A stretch of 64,000 nt of DNA, taken from positions 1,488,001 through 1,552,000 of the forward strand of contig CP115555.1 of the NCBI GenBank assembly GCA_030168575.1. The letters run 5' to 3'. The DNA comes from Methanomassiliicoccales archaeon LGM-RCC1 (lineage in GTDB: Archaea; Thermoplasmatota; Thermoplasmata; Methanomassiliicoccales; Methanomethylophilaceae). The notes beneath the pieces are model-generated. The model was not told the DNA's origin. It saw only the letters and a program-made list of their open reading frames with translations, and searched no databases. Both the position numbers and the translations under genes were made by a program. This document shows, piece after piece, positions 33,961 through 42,682 of the stretch. The first letter of the stretch is position 1, and the number at the start of each line of letters is the position of its first letter.

Positions 33961-34983
33961 ATGTGGAAGATCGGAGATATCGGGATCGATGGCCCAGTGG
34001 TGCTGGGGCCGATGTCTGGATACACATCCAGCAGTTACAGGGACTTCATGAAACCCTTCGGGGTTGCCATATCTATGACGGAGATGACGTCTGCTGTCGG
34101 TCTTCTTAACTCTGATCTCAAAACATCCGAATACGTCGAGTTCGGAAGGAACTATCCTACTGGACTCCAGCTCTTCGGCCATTCCTCGGATGACATCGCC
34201 AAGGCTGCCGTCAAGGCCCTGGATCACAACGAGAACATTGATTTCTTCGACATCAACATGGGATGTCCGGTTCACAAGATACTGCGCAGCGGAGCTGGAT
34301 CGGTGCTGATGAAGGATCCGGAACTGTGCGGTGAGATCGTGAGGAAGGTGAAGGAACTCACCGGAAAACCGGTCACTGCGAAGATCCGCCTCGGTTCAGA
34401 CCGTGGACATATGAACTACGTGGATGTCATCTCGGAACTGGAATCCGCTGATGTGGATGCCGTCACCGTGCATGCTCGCACCAAAGACCAGGGATACAGC
34501 GGGAAACCTGATTTCGAAACCATCGCAGGACTGCAGGAACGTATGTCCGTGCCGCTGATCATATCAGGCAACATCTATCTGCTGGACGATGCCGTCGACG
34601 CGATGGAGAAGACAAAGGCCACTGCCGTGATGGTCGCAAGGGGAGGGGTCGGCAATCCCTTCCTCTGCACCCAGATAGACGAGTTCTACAGAACCGGGAA
34701 AAGGTTGGAGAATCCCACCGTCCACCAGCAGATCGAATGGTGCATACAGCTGGCGGATGCCATCATAGCGGAGAAGGGTGAGGATACCGGGATCAGGAAA
34801 CTTAGGAGCATAGCGCCGAAGTTCGTCTCCGGTTGCCACCGCTGCCGCGAATACAGGCTCAGACTCGCCACGGAGACCGATGACCGCGACAGCCTCGTCT
34901 CCATCCTCGAGGAGATCGATTCCAGGATGGGCCTTGAGAGGATCAACATGGACGGCAGACGCACCTACTACAACCTCGACTGA
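33961..34983 (+). CDS. dus: tRNA-dihydrouridine synthase
   Basis: 340 residues, FMN TIM barrel. PMSGYTSSSYRDF binds FMN, the catalytic cysteine is in INMGCPVHKILRSGAGSVLM, GKPVTAKIRLGSD and VTVHARTKDQGYSGKPDF follow, then GNIYLLDDAVDAM and MVARGGVGNPF near the end. It reduces uridines in tRNA D-loops. Starts 4 bases after the NIF3 stop, so the two probably form an operon. Confidence 0.9.
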   Translation: MWKIGDIGIDGPVVLGPMSGYTSSSYRDFMKPFGVAISMTEMTSAVGLLNSDLKTSEYVEFGRNYPTGLQLFGHSSDDIAKAAVKALDHNENIDFFDINMGCPVHKILRSGAGSVLMKDPELCGEIVRKVKELTGKPVTAKIRLGSDRGHMNYVDVISELESADVDAVTVHARTKDQGYSGKPDFETIAGLQERMSVPLIISGNIYLLDDAVDAMEKTKATAVMVARGGVGNPFLCTQIDEFYRTGKRLENPTVHQQIEWCIQLADAIIAEKGEDTGIRKLRSIAPKFVSGCHRCREYRLRLATETDDRDSLVSILEEIDSRMGLERINMDGRRTYYNLD

Positions 34984-35044
34984 TCCCTTCCATTTCCTTG
35001 GTCCAGCGACAACGGATTTATCCTGAATAGTTCATGCGGTTGTC

Positions 35045-36061
35045 ATGTTCCTGCTATCGAAGAAGCCCAAAACGGTCCAGAAAATCGTGGATATCAACAT
35101 CCACTGGTCCGGTGACGATCCTTTCACATTCGTCTCGCACCACCACGATGAGTATCCCAAGGGCAACGCACAGATGGCTCCCCCGCTGGAGATGATAAGG
35201 GGCAGGAACCTCGGCAGGGACTATCAGGAAAGGTACGGATTCAGGATGTACCACGGCAGGGTGGTTCCGGGATTCCCTATGCACGCCCACTGGGGCTACG
35301 AGACCATATCGATAGCGGAGAAAGGTTTCGTGGACCACTTCGATACAGAGAAGAACTATGGGCGCTACGGCAACGGAGACATACAGTGGACGTTGGCATC
35401 GAGCAGGTATGAGCACTGTGAGATGTATCCCCTTCTGGACCAGGAGAACAACAATCCGGTCCACATCACGCAGATCATGGTAAACATCCCGATCGACAGG
35501 AAGAACAAGGGCATCCAGGTGAATAACACATGGTCCGAATCCGTCCCTGTTATCGAGAAGGATGGCGTGACGGTGACTCTGTACTGCGGCGAATACTGCG
35601 GCAAATCCCTGTACTCTCCCAATGAGGGCTCCTGGGCCAAGGCGGAGAACTCCGTCAGGATCATGAAGGTCATCATGCAGCCCGGATCCGTATTCGAGCT
35701 GGATAAGCTGGATGGGGATATCGGACGCAACTTGTACTACCTTTCCGGAAAGACCATCGACCTGGACGAGACTCAGGTGAAGCCGAACCTCAGGTTCAAG
35801 ATGAAACCGAACACCGATCTGAGAGTGGTGAACGGCGAAGAGGAATCCGAGATCTGGATACTCGAAGGGAAACCCATCGGCGAGAAGCAGGCGGCATTCG
35901 GACCGGTCATCCTGGAGGATCTCGACACAGTCAGAAAGTCCATGGATGAGATCAGGATCAACGAATTCCAGGAATGGCCCTGGAAGATCATGGACGTCAC
36001 CAACCCCATAGAAATGGGCAGGGAACTGCACAGACCCGACGGTTCTGTTGAGAGGCCCTGA
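35045..36061 (+). CDS. Pirin-like cupin protein
   Basis: 338 residues. The N-terminal cupin has FPMHAHWGYETISIAEKG and GDIQWTLASSRYEHCEM, in which the H-x-H and H-x-E pairs match the iron-binding set of pirins. The C-terminal half holds a second, metal-free cupin. Bacterial pirins show quercetinase activity or bind partner enzymes; role here unknown. It has its own promoter region and no obvious partner gene. Confidence 0.78.
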   Translation: MFLLSKKPKTVQKIVDINIHWSGDDPFTFVSHHHDEYPKGNAQMAPPLEMIRGRNLGRDYQERYGFRMYHGRVVPGFPMHAHWGYETISIAEKGFVDHFDTEKNYGRYGNGDIQWTLASSRYEHCEMYPLLDQENNNPVHITQIMVNIPIDRKNKGIQVNNTWSESVPVIEKDGVTVTLYCGEYCGKSLYSPNEGSWAKAENSVRIMKVIMQPGSVFELDKLDGDIGRNLYYLSGKTIDLDETQVKPNLRFKMKPNTDLRVVNGEEESEIWILEGKPIGEKQAAFGPVILEDLDTVRKSMDEIRINEFQEWPWKIMDVTNPIEMGRELHRPDGSVERP

Positions 36062-36108
36062 ACCGACCTCACCCACCTAATATAAACTCCCTCCCTAATA
36101 CAGAACGC

Positions 36109-37644
36109 ATGAATGGGATGAACAAGACGATCTCATCGGTCGTCTCAGCAATTGCACTCGTGTATGCTGGACTCTGCTTCTTTCTGACGCTGCAGAACTA
36201 TGTGGTAGGGGACCACAGCATACATATCTTCATATTCGCGCCTATGGGCCTGGACAATCTGGGCATAGATCTGACCAAGGCACTTATCGATTCCTTATCG
36301 ATGGAGAAAGGCCTTTACGAAACTGTCTTGGACACCTTATTGGGCTATGTGCCTGGCCTCGGCGGTGTAGCGTTCTACATCAAGATGGTCATGATCCTCT
36401 TCGGATTCATTCTAGCCACGTTCGGTTTCATGTCCAAGTCGATAAATGACTGCAGCGGCGACACCAACCCGGCGCAGTACCTCTGGACCCACAGGCCCCG
36501 TGCGCTCCTCAAGTGCGTGCTTCAGCCCTGGGGACTCATCATCGGAGCTTGGAACAAGTCCAAACCGTTGGTCATACTGCCGATACTGCCCATATTCATA
36601 TACCTGCCCTGGTCGATCATGATCTCGATCTATCTCATCATCCCATTCCTGGTAGCGAAGATGGTGATCTCGTCGAAGATCAACACCTACGCCAAGAAGG
36701 AGGAGAAGGAGTACAAGAAGAACACCGAGTACGGTGTCTGCCCCCACTGTAAGATGGCCTTCGACAGGCCTATCGTGAAATGCAGATGCGGATTGCTGCT
36801 GGATTATCCTGTTCCTAACATCTATGGGTACAAGTATCACACCTGCAACAAAGGCCATGACATATCATGCGAGAGCGGAAAGAGAGGCAACCTCACTACG
36901 CTCTGCCCCCACTGCAGGAAGCAAATCCAGACAAGAGAGGCACTGCCCATAACCATCTCCTTCATAGGGGGAACAGGAACCGGGAAGACCTCGCTCATGC
37001 TGGCTGCCGTCGAGACGATAACGCATAACGCCAGGATCGTGGACATAACCGTGGACAGCCCGTCAGCGGGACTGTCCAAGGATGCCATAGCAGCCAAGGA
37101 CTACGCTCCGAGGACCGTCCCCGGAGAGCAGGATTCACAAGTCATATTCCTGAGGTCCCTAGGACTGCAGGACAGGGAGATCATCTTCAACGATATCTCC
37201 GGAGTCGAATTCCAGCCCTCGGTCAACAAGGTCATCTTCGAGGAGTACTACAACTACACCAACGGATTCATCTTCACATTCGATCCCATGTCCTTTAACA
37301 GGGAGGTCAAGAGGGAGATGCCCCACGACGTCTTCGACTGCTTCCATTACATCTACACAACCATCAGGAACATCGGTCCCGGCACCGTCACTGACGTTCC
37401 TTTCGCAGTCGTCGCGACCAAATCGGATCTGGTGAGCCCCAAGCTCGGTGACGATGATGTGCGCCAATTCCTCATAGACAACGGAGAGGAGAACTTCGTC
37501 CGCGTGGTTGAATCGCTGTTCACCGAGGTCAAGTACTTCTCGGTATGCTCACACGGCAGCAGCTGCGCCTCAGCCATGAAGCCCGTCTGGTGGATCGTCG
37601 GCCATGTCGACAAGAAGCTGACCGAAATCATCCCGTCGCCCTGA
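36109..37644 (+). CDS. Membrane-anchored zinc-ribbon GTPase-like protein (double-GTPase/TRAFAC type)
   Basis: 511 residues with three parts. Residues 1-190: about four membrane helices. Residues 205-275: two zinc ribbons (CPHCKMAF...CRCG; CNKGHD...CPHC). Residues 280-510: a P-loop GTPase-like domain with Walker A GGTGTGKTSL (about residue 287), G3-like NDISGVEF, and G4-like VATKSDL. The combination resembles the double-GTPase 2 domain known from bacterial defence and STAND-like loci. No effector gene is adjacent. It is followed by a parvulin gene 25 bases on. Function unknown. Confidence 0.7.
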   Translation: MNGMNKTISSVVSAIALVYAGLCFFLTLQNYVVGDHSIHIFIFAPMGLDNLGIDLTKALIDSLSMEKGLYETVLDTLLGYVPGLGGVAFYIKMVMILFGFILATFGFMSKSINDCSGDTNPAQYLWTHRPRALLKCVLQPWGLIIGAWNKSKPLVILPILPIFIYLPWSIMISIYLIIPFLVAKMVISSKINTYAKKEEKEYKKNTEYGVCPHCKMAFDRPIVKCRCGLLLDYPVPNIYGYKYHTCNKGHDISCESGKRGNLTTLCPHCRKQIQTREALPITISFIGGTGTGKTSLMLAAVETITHNARIVDITVDSPSAGLSKDAIAAKDYAPRTVPGEQDSQVIFLRSLGLQDREIIFNDISGVEFQPSVNKVIFEEYYNYTNGFIFTFDPMSFNREVKREMPHDVFDCFHYIYTTIRNIGPGTVTDVPFAVVATKSDLVSPKLGDDDVRQFLIDNGEENFVRVVESLFTEVKYFSVCSHGSSCASAMKPVWWIVGHVDKKLTEIIPSP

Positions 37645-37669
37645 TATACTAGAAGGGGATGCATGCATC

Positions 37670-37951
37670 ATGGTCAAATCAGTCAATGCATCACACATAC
37701 TGGTATCCAACGCCAGGGACGCAGAAGGAATCATGATTCGCCTTTCCAAGGGCGAGGACTTCGCGGGACTGGCGAAGAGATTCTCCAAGTGCCCCAGCAA
37801 GTCCAAGGGTGGCAACCTGGGATGGTTCGGCAAAGGCGAGATGGTCCCCGAGTTCGAGAAGGCATGCTTCGAAGGACAGAAAGGCCAGGTCGTCGGACCC
37901 GTCAAGACGGAATTCGGCTACCATATCATAATGATAAACGATCAGAAATGA
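37670..37951 (+). CDS. Parvulin-type peptidyl-prolyl isomerase (PpiC)
   Basis: 93 residues, a single parvulin domain with no signal peptide: SHILVSNARDAEGIM, LSKGEDFAGLAKRFS, GGNLGWFGKGEMVPEFEKAC and VKTEFGYHIIMI are the standard segments. It isomerises proline bonds in cytosol. A GC hairpin follows. Confidence 0.92.
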   Translation: MVKSVNASHILVSNARDAEGIMIRLSKGEDFAGLAKRFSKCPSKSKGGNLGWFGKGEMVPEFEKACFEGQKGQVVGPVKTEFGYHIIMINDQK

Positions 37952-37958
37952 TCATCTT

Positions 37959-37974
37959 CCGGCCATAAGGCCGG
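37959..37974. terminator. Hairpin after the parvulin gene
   Basis: CCGGCC-ATAA-GGCCGG followed by TCTTTC. Confidence 0.65.
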
Positions 37975-38008
37975 TCTTTCTATCATCAGACCTCATGATC
38001 TGAACATA

Positions 38009-38575
38009 TCATTGTTCCGATTCAGCCTCTGCTATCTGGTCCACATCGTATGTGAATCTGTATGTCTCGGCGGTGACGATCGGCCTATCGAAGATAAACA
38101 TGATCCAATCCTTCACTGGAGGGACATCCATCTCTGACGGTATGTAGAATCTCCTGACATGCGGGAGGAACATTATCAGCAGCACCATCACCGTCATTGC
38201 TACGGAGATCAGCAGACCGAAATTTAATGAGGACATGTACAATTCGAAGTACTTCAGGACCTCTACGAATATCGCGCTCAGCGTCATGATCAATGCCGAT
38301 CTGACAACCTTACGCCAAGACTGGGGCTTCGCCGATGTCAATCCTAGGAGCGCTTCAACCGCCAGAATTCCCATGATCGTCATATATCCTATGTTCAGGA
38401 AATTGAGGATCAGCTTGAACATCCCGACATCCTCAGGATACGTGATGAACAGGAAGTTGATAGCGTAACGGAACAGGATGAGGAACAGCAACAGCTGACT
38501 GAAGAACAGAATCTTTGGTGGCTTCATGCTTCTGAGCCTTTTTTCATCCTTGCTCTCGAGACTGAACATCGTCAC
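38009..38575 (-). CDS. Predicted four-helix membrane protein (188 aa), unknown
   Basis: Starts MTMFSLESKDEKRLRSMK, then hydrophobic segments near residues 22-50, 58-82, 88-112 and 118-140, and a soluble acidic tail with PVKDWIMFIF and VDQIAEAESEQ. It shares no motif I know. Divergent from another membrane protein across a 38-base gap that holds a palindromic TATA-like element. The two may be functionally paired. Confidence 0.55.
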   Translation of the reverse strand: MTMFSLESKDEKRLRSMKPPKILFFSQLLLFLILFRYAINFLFITYPEDVGMFKLILNFLNIGYMTIMGILAVEALLGLTSAKPQSWRKVVRSALIMTLSAIFVEVLKYFELYMSSLNFGLLISVAMTVMVLLIMFLPHVRRFYIPSEMDVPPVKDWIMFIFDRPIVTAETYRFTYDVDQIAEAESEQ

Positions 38576-38584
38576 TACGAACTA

Positions 38585-38600
38585 TTTTTATCGATAAAAA
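38585..38600. promoter_or_regulatory. Palindromic AT element between divergent membrane-protein genes
   Basis: TTTTTATCGATAAAAA, a perfect 16-base palindrome, lies 10 bases from one start (38575) and 14 from the other (38614). It could be a shared TATA or operator element for both directions. Confidence 0.5.
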
Positions 38601-38613
38601 CGATTGCTCGAAT

Positions 38614-39498
38614 ATGGGAAACGAGGCCGCTGACAGATTCCTTACCTGCATCATGAGGCGTACCGAGAAAGACAAGATCATGCGTGTAGGTAGCGTATTT
38701 CTGGTTGTCGCCATCGTTCCTATGTCCGTCATCGGTTTCCTACTTCTTTTCATGATCCTGCTGGATATCGGAGACATCGTGATAGACGGTAATGATTTTG
38801 CAGGAATCATCCTGTTCTTGGGCATCCTGGAGGCGTTTGTCGTCTTCAGGATGGTGGAAAGCTATTACAAACACCAGCTGCGTGATACCGAATGGACGCT
38901 GTCCCTGACGGAATATGCGAAATCCTACGGGCATGAAACCGCCAGGCTGGAAGAAATCGGCGAGGAGATGGTCAACAACAAGGCAGAAGTGCTCTCCAGG
39001 GCCTTCGGTGCATTGTTCCTCCTCATACTGGTAATCAACTCCCTACAGGCATTCTTCCTCAGCATCAATTCTTTGACTACAGAAGTGGTCGCGACGGCTT
39101 CCAGCATAATCTCCTTCTCCGTAACGATACTGCTCTGCATCGGGGGATCCTACGTATTCGTCTGTATCCGCAAGCATGACCGTCTGCAGTGCGAATACAC
39201 AACCGTATGGTCGGAATTGATGAAGTACGACCTCGAAGTGGAACCGATGGAGACCGGTATTAAGCGCAGAAAGCTCTGGCCCCATCTCATACTCATAGTG
39301 GTGACCCTCACCATCTATGCATTCATTTTTGCCGTCTGGTCCATCCATACGATGAATCTACACATCGCAAGGCAGCAGACATATGAAGATGGGCTGCTCA
39401 AGAAGATCAAAGATAAAGAGGGTGCAACTGGAGTCGAATTCACTCCTAGGCATTACGACAATGGGCTCAAAGGTCTCATAGAGCGCCTGTTCTTTTGA
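38614..39498 (+). CDS. Predicted five-helix membrane protein (294 aa), unknown
   Basis: Hydrophobic segments lie near residues 28-58, 63-82, 128-148, 157-182 and 217-242, separated by charged loops (YAKSYGHETARLEEIG; GFEVE-like DLEVEPMETGIKRR) and with a soluble tail (LLKKIKDKEGATG). No domain recognised. Divergent from the 188-aa membrane protein. Confidence 0.55.
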   Translation: MGNEAADRFLTCIMRRTEKDKIMRVGSVFLVVAIVPMSVIGFLLLFMILLDIGDIVIDGNDFAGIILFLGILEAFVVFRMVESYYKHQLRDTEWTLSLTEYAKSYGHETARLEEIGEEMVNNKAEVLSRAFGALFLLILVINSLQAFFLSINSLTTEVVATASSIISFSVTILLCIGGSYVFVCIRKHDRLQCEYTTVWSELMKYDLEVEPMETGIKRRKLWPHLILIVVTLTIYAFIFAVWSIHTMNLHIARQQTYEDGLLKKIKDKEGATGVEFTPRHYDNGLKGLIERLFF

Positions 39499-39522
39499 AA
39501 TCCAATTCTAAAAAAGATATGA

Positions 39523-39538
39523 CCGGCCGTTGGGCCGG
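39523..39538. terminator. Hairpin between convergent membrane-protein genes
   Basis: CCGGCC-GTTG-GGCCGG, 24 bases after the five-helix protein stop and 9 bases before the end of the convergent gene. Confidence 0.6.
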
Positions 39539-39547
39539 TAAAGGATT

Positions 39548-40027
39548 TCAACTGCTCTTTGTCACACCGGCAATGTTCATGATACCTGCAACGATGAGCA
39601 GGATACCGAAGACGATGAACACGAAGTCATTGCCCATGAAGGTTGCGATACCTGCAACGAGAATGACGATACCGACGATGATGCCGATGGTTCTTGCCTT
39701 GCCGTCAGGGTTGGTAGAAGCACCGTAGATCCACACGACTCCCAGCAGGATTGCGATGATTCCGATGAGCAGAACCGTGATGCCTGCGAAGAGTTGAGGA
39801 GCAGCAATCAAGATTATTCCAAGCACGATCATGATGAGTCCCATCAGATCAATGCTCTTGGCCGCAATCATGGGGATGATTCCCGCAATGATCAGGAATA
39901 CTCCTGCGATGATGAATCCCCAGGAGAGGGCCAGATCCTTATTCAGAACGAACAAGAGACCGACGATGATCATCAGAGCTGAGTAGATCATCGCAGTTGT
40001 CTTGTCCTGGTAGGCAATAACTTCCAT
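39548..40027 (-). CDS. DUF308/HdeD-like six-helix membrane protein
   Basis: 159 residues, almost wholly hydrophobic. Three helix pairs contain repeating GIILIAAPQLFAGITVLL and LIVGIVILVAGI-type segments (for example WGFIIAGVFLIIAGIIPMIA). The repeat pattern and length fit DUF308/HdeD membrane proteins, which respond to acid stress in enterobacteria. Role in this organism unknown. Confidence 0.65.
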   Translation of the reverse strand: MEVIAYQDKTTAMIYSALMIIVGLLFVLNKDLALSWGFIIAGVFLIIAGIIPMIAAKSIDLMGLIMIVLGIILIAAPQLFAGITVLLIGIIAILLGVVWIYGASTNPDGKARTIGIIVGIVILVAGIATFMGNDFVFIVFGILLIVAGIMNIAGVTKSS

Positions 40028-40079
40028 TAGAATTACCTCTGAACCCTGAATGGAATTACTGGTTAATAATCTGACTGAC

Positions 40080-40469
40080 TTAATTTACGGATGAAACAGC
40101 ATCTTCGAAGGTCTGCGAGTCGGTTATATCCTTGATACCGCGGGACTCGAGCGCTGATCTTGCATCCCCCAGAGACATGTATTTCACGTTCTCCATGATG
40201 CCGTCTGCCTTCTCCTTCCCGTAGTATGCCTCGATGTTTGCGAAGAAGATGTCGACCTGCTCCGCAGACTGGAAGAGCATGTGGGTGACGTTGCCCCTCT
40301 TGAGCTGCATAAAGAGGTGGAGCTGTGCGTTGCTAGTCTTGATGACATCGTGCTTTCCCTCGGCATCATCTATGACCATGACTCCGAAGGCCTCTATGTC
40401 TTTGGCCTTGACCAGTTCTGACTGGTCCTTCAGCAAGCTTCCGACCGTTGTGAATCCCAAAACTGCCAT
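40080..40469 (-). CDS. Unrecognised small soluble protein (129 aa)
   Basis: Begins MAVLGFTTVGSLLKDQSELVK, with an alternating strand/helix pattern (FGVMVIDDAEGKHDVIK; THMLFQSAEQVDIFFANIEAYYG) and a C-terminal ALESRGIKDITDSQTFEDAV. I recognise no family. It ends in TAA and lies 4 bases downstream of the EFR1 ferredoxin/flavodoxin gene, so it is probably the second gene of that operon. Confidence 0.6.
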   Translation of the reverse strand: MAVLGFTTVGSLLKDQSELVKAKDIEAFGVMVIDDAEGKHDVIKTSNAQLHLFMQLKRGNVTHMLFQSAEQVDIFFANIEAYYGKEKADGIMENVKYMSLGDARSALESRGIKDITDSQTFEDAVSSVN

Positions 40470-40473
40470 GCTA

Positions 40474-41289
40474 TCAGTACCTCATCCCGTTATCATACTT
40501 CTCGAAATCTTCATGCTTGTAAGGCGGGTTCACCCCGAGGCTCCACATGTAGTACTCCGGGTGGAAGTATCTTCCGCGTCCCTTTGTGCTCTCACCGAAG
40601 TGGAGAGCCTTCTTGGGGCACATGTTAAGACAACTCATGCACAAAGAACACTGCGCCTCGTCCCATACAGGCTTCCTGTGGTATACCTTGATGACCTGCT
40701 CCGGACATACGTTCTCGCATATCCTGCACTCGATACAGTTCTCGTCGACCCAGAATCCCTCGGTGTCCCTGAGCGCCTCATACGCCTCCCTGGCCTCCTC
40801 GAAGCCTTCTTGGGATGCCATCGTGCGGAAATCGCCCTTCTCCTTCTTTCTGATGGACTCTATGATGCTGTCGATCTTCTTGTCGGCTGCATCATTGATC
40901 TCCTTGGCCTCCTCCTTGCTGGGCACATCCTCGTAGAACACCGCGTTCTCAGGCATCAGGACATCGAAGCATGCATCGATCTTCACCTTCTTGCCGAGGA
41001 CTTCCTGAGCCTGGTCACATGCCCTTCCGGATCCACCTGCGCAGGTGGAGATGCAGTACACGTAACCAGGGTTCCTGATCTCAACTGTCTGGAGGAACTC
41101 CTCCATCACCGTCGGCAGACCTGCGAAATAAGTTGGGAACACGAATCCCACATCGCCGCCCTCAGCATTGTAGAAGTTGCGCTTGTATCTGACTGCGGCT
41201 GCGATGTCCACCATGTCGGTCTTGAAAGCCGCTGCTATGCGCTTTGCCGCGTGGTACGAGTTGCCTGTCCCGGAGAAGACGAAAATCAT
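40474..41289 (-). CDS. EFR1 family flavodoxin plus two 4Fe-4S ferredoxin domains
   Basis: 271 residues. An N-terminal flavodoxin-like domain (IFVFSGTGNSYHAAKRIA; VGFVFPTYFAGLP; STCAGGSGRACDQAQEV) is followed by two ferredoxin motifs, CIECRICENVCPEQV and CSLCMSCLNMCPKKAL. The architecture is that of EFR1-type ferredoxins, which carry electrons between low-potential donors and flavin enzymes. Divergent from fprA. Confidence 0.9.
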   Translation of the reverse strand: MIFVFSGTGNSYHAAKRIAAAFKTDMVDIAAAVRYKRNFYNAEGGDVGFVFPTYFAGLPTVMEEFLQTVEIRNPGYVYCISTCAGGSGRACDQAQEVLGKKVKIDACFDVLMPENAVFYEDVPSKEEAKEINDAADKKIDSIIESIRKKEKGDFRTMASQEGFEEAREAYEALRDTEGFWVDENCIECRICENVCPEQVIKVYHRKPVWDEAQCSLCMSCLNMCPKKALHFGESTKGRGRYFHPEYYMWSLGVNPPYKHEDFEKYDNGMRY

Positions 41290-41377
41290 GAACGTACTAT
41301 AGGGTCATCGGATATAACCATGCGGTCATCCTGGCCCGCCAAGAAGTACTTTTTATTAAGAAAACGATGACGGGAGC

Positions 41378-42592
41378 ATGGCAATCGCGAACGAGAATGA
41401 GATCAAGATCAAGGACGACATATACTGGATAGGCGGAGACGATAGAACAGCAGGACTGTTCGAGGGCTCCTTCCCCATACCAGAAGGTGTGTCGTACAAC
41501 TCGTACGTGATAATGGATGAGAAAACCTGTCTTATGGACACCTGCGATGCATCCATAGCATCCAAGTTCTGGAAGAACCTGCGCCACGTCCTTGGCGGCA
41601 GACCGCTGGACTACCTTGTGATCGACCATATGGAACCCGATCACGGCGCTGCCATCGTCCAGGTGCTGGAGACGTATCCTGACGTAACGGTCGTCGGCAA
41701 CAGCAAGACCTTCGACATGCTCCAGAACTTCTACCAGCTCAGTCCGAAGAACAAGCTGGAGGTCAAAGAGGGGGAAGAACTCTGCCTCGGAAAGCACACG
41801 CTCAGGTTCATATTCGCGGTCATGGTGCACTGGCCAGAGGTCATGTTCGCCTACGACAAGACTGACAAGATCCTATTCTCTGCCGATGCCTTCGGAACTT
41901 TCAAGACGCTCTCAGGCGCATTGTATGCCGATGAGGTGGATTTTGACAAAGATTACCTCAACGAAGCCAGGAGATACTACGCCAATATCGTAGGAAAGTA
42001 CGGTTCCAAGGTCCAAGCGGTGTTCGGAAAGCTGGATGGCGTCCCCATCGATATGGTGTGCCCGCTCCACGGACCTATCTGGAGAGGGGAGCACATCGGA
42101 TACATCATGGAGAAGTACTTCATCTGGAGCTCCTACGAGCCGGAGGAGAAGGGCGTGGTCATCGCCTACACATCGATGTATGGCAACACAGCTGCAGTAG
42201 CTGAACGCCTGGCGATACTCCTCAAAGGCAAGGGTGTCAAGAAGGTGAACATGTACGATGTCACCAGAACGCACCCGTCCTATGTAGTAGGCGATGCCTT
42301 CAGGTTCAGCAACATCGTCCTTGCCGCTCCCACGTACAACAACAATCTGCACCCTACGATGTCCGCAGTCCTCGAGGACATGGATATTATGACCGTCCAG
42401 AACAGGAAGTTCTCGGTAATCGGTAACGGATCATGGGCGCCTCAATCTCCCAAGATCATCGAGGAAAGACTGCTGGCCATGAAAGACATGATCAAGGTCG
42501 GGGAAACTTTCGTGATAAAATCATCGATGAAACCGGAACAGATTCCCGATTTGGAGAAGTTGGCAGCGGACATAGTTGCCTCCATGCAGTGA
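41378..42592 (+). CDS. fprA: FprA-type flavodiiron protein
   Basis: 404 residues. The metallo-beta-lactamase-like domain has HMEPDHGA, FAVMVHWPEVM, SADAFG and VCPLHGPIW, supplying diiron ligands. The flavodoxin domain starts near residue 258 with AYTSMYGNTAAVAERLA. In methanogens this enzyme (F420H2 oxidase) reduces O2 to water and protects against oxygen. A TATA element (TTTTTATTAAG, 41349-41359) precedes it. The nearby EFR1 ferredoxin gene may supply electrons in a related way. Confidence 0.93.
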   Translation: MAIANENEIKIKDDIYWIGGDDRTAGLFEGSFPIPEGVSYNSYVIMDEKTCLMDTCDASIASKFWKNLRHVLGGRPLDYLVIDHMEPDHGAAIVQVLETYPDVTVVGNSKTFDMLQNFYQLSPKNKLEVKEGEELCLGKHTLRFIFAVMVHWPEVMFAYDKTDKILFSADAFGTFKTLSGALYADEVDFDKDYLNEARRYYANIVGKYGSKVQAVFGKLDGVPIDMVCPLHGPIWRGEHIGYIMEKYFIWSSYEPEEKGVVIAYTSMYGNTAAVAERLAILLKGKGVKKVNMYDVTRTHPSYVVGDAFRFSNIVLAAPTYNNNLHPTMSAVLEDMDIMTVQNRKFSVIGNGSWAPQSPKIIEERLLAMKDMIKVGETFVIKSSMKPEQIPDLEKLAADIVASMQ

Positions 42593-42682
42593 CCTTCAAG
42601 TTAAGCACATAGCTTAACATTAATTGGGTTGGTACAGAATTCACCAGCAACCCTATTATAGCGGGCGGTGAATCCTCATCAC

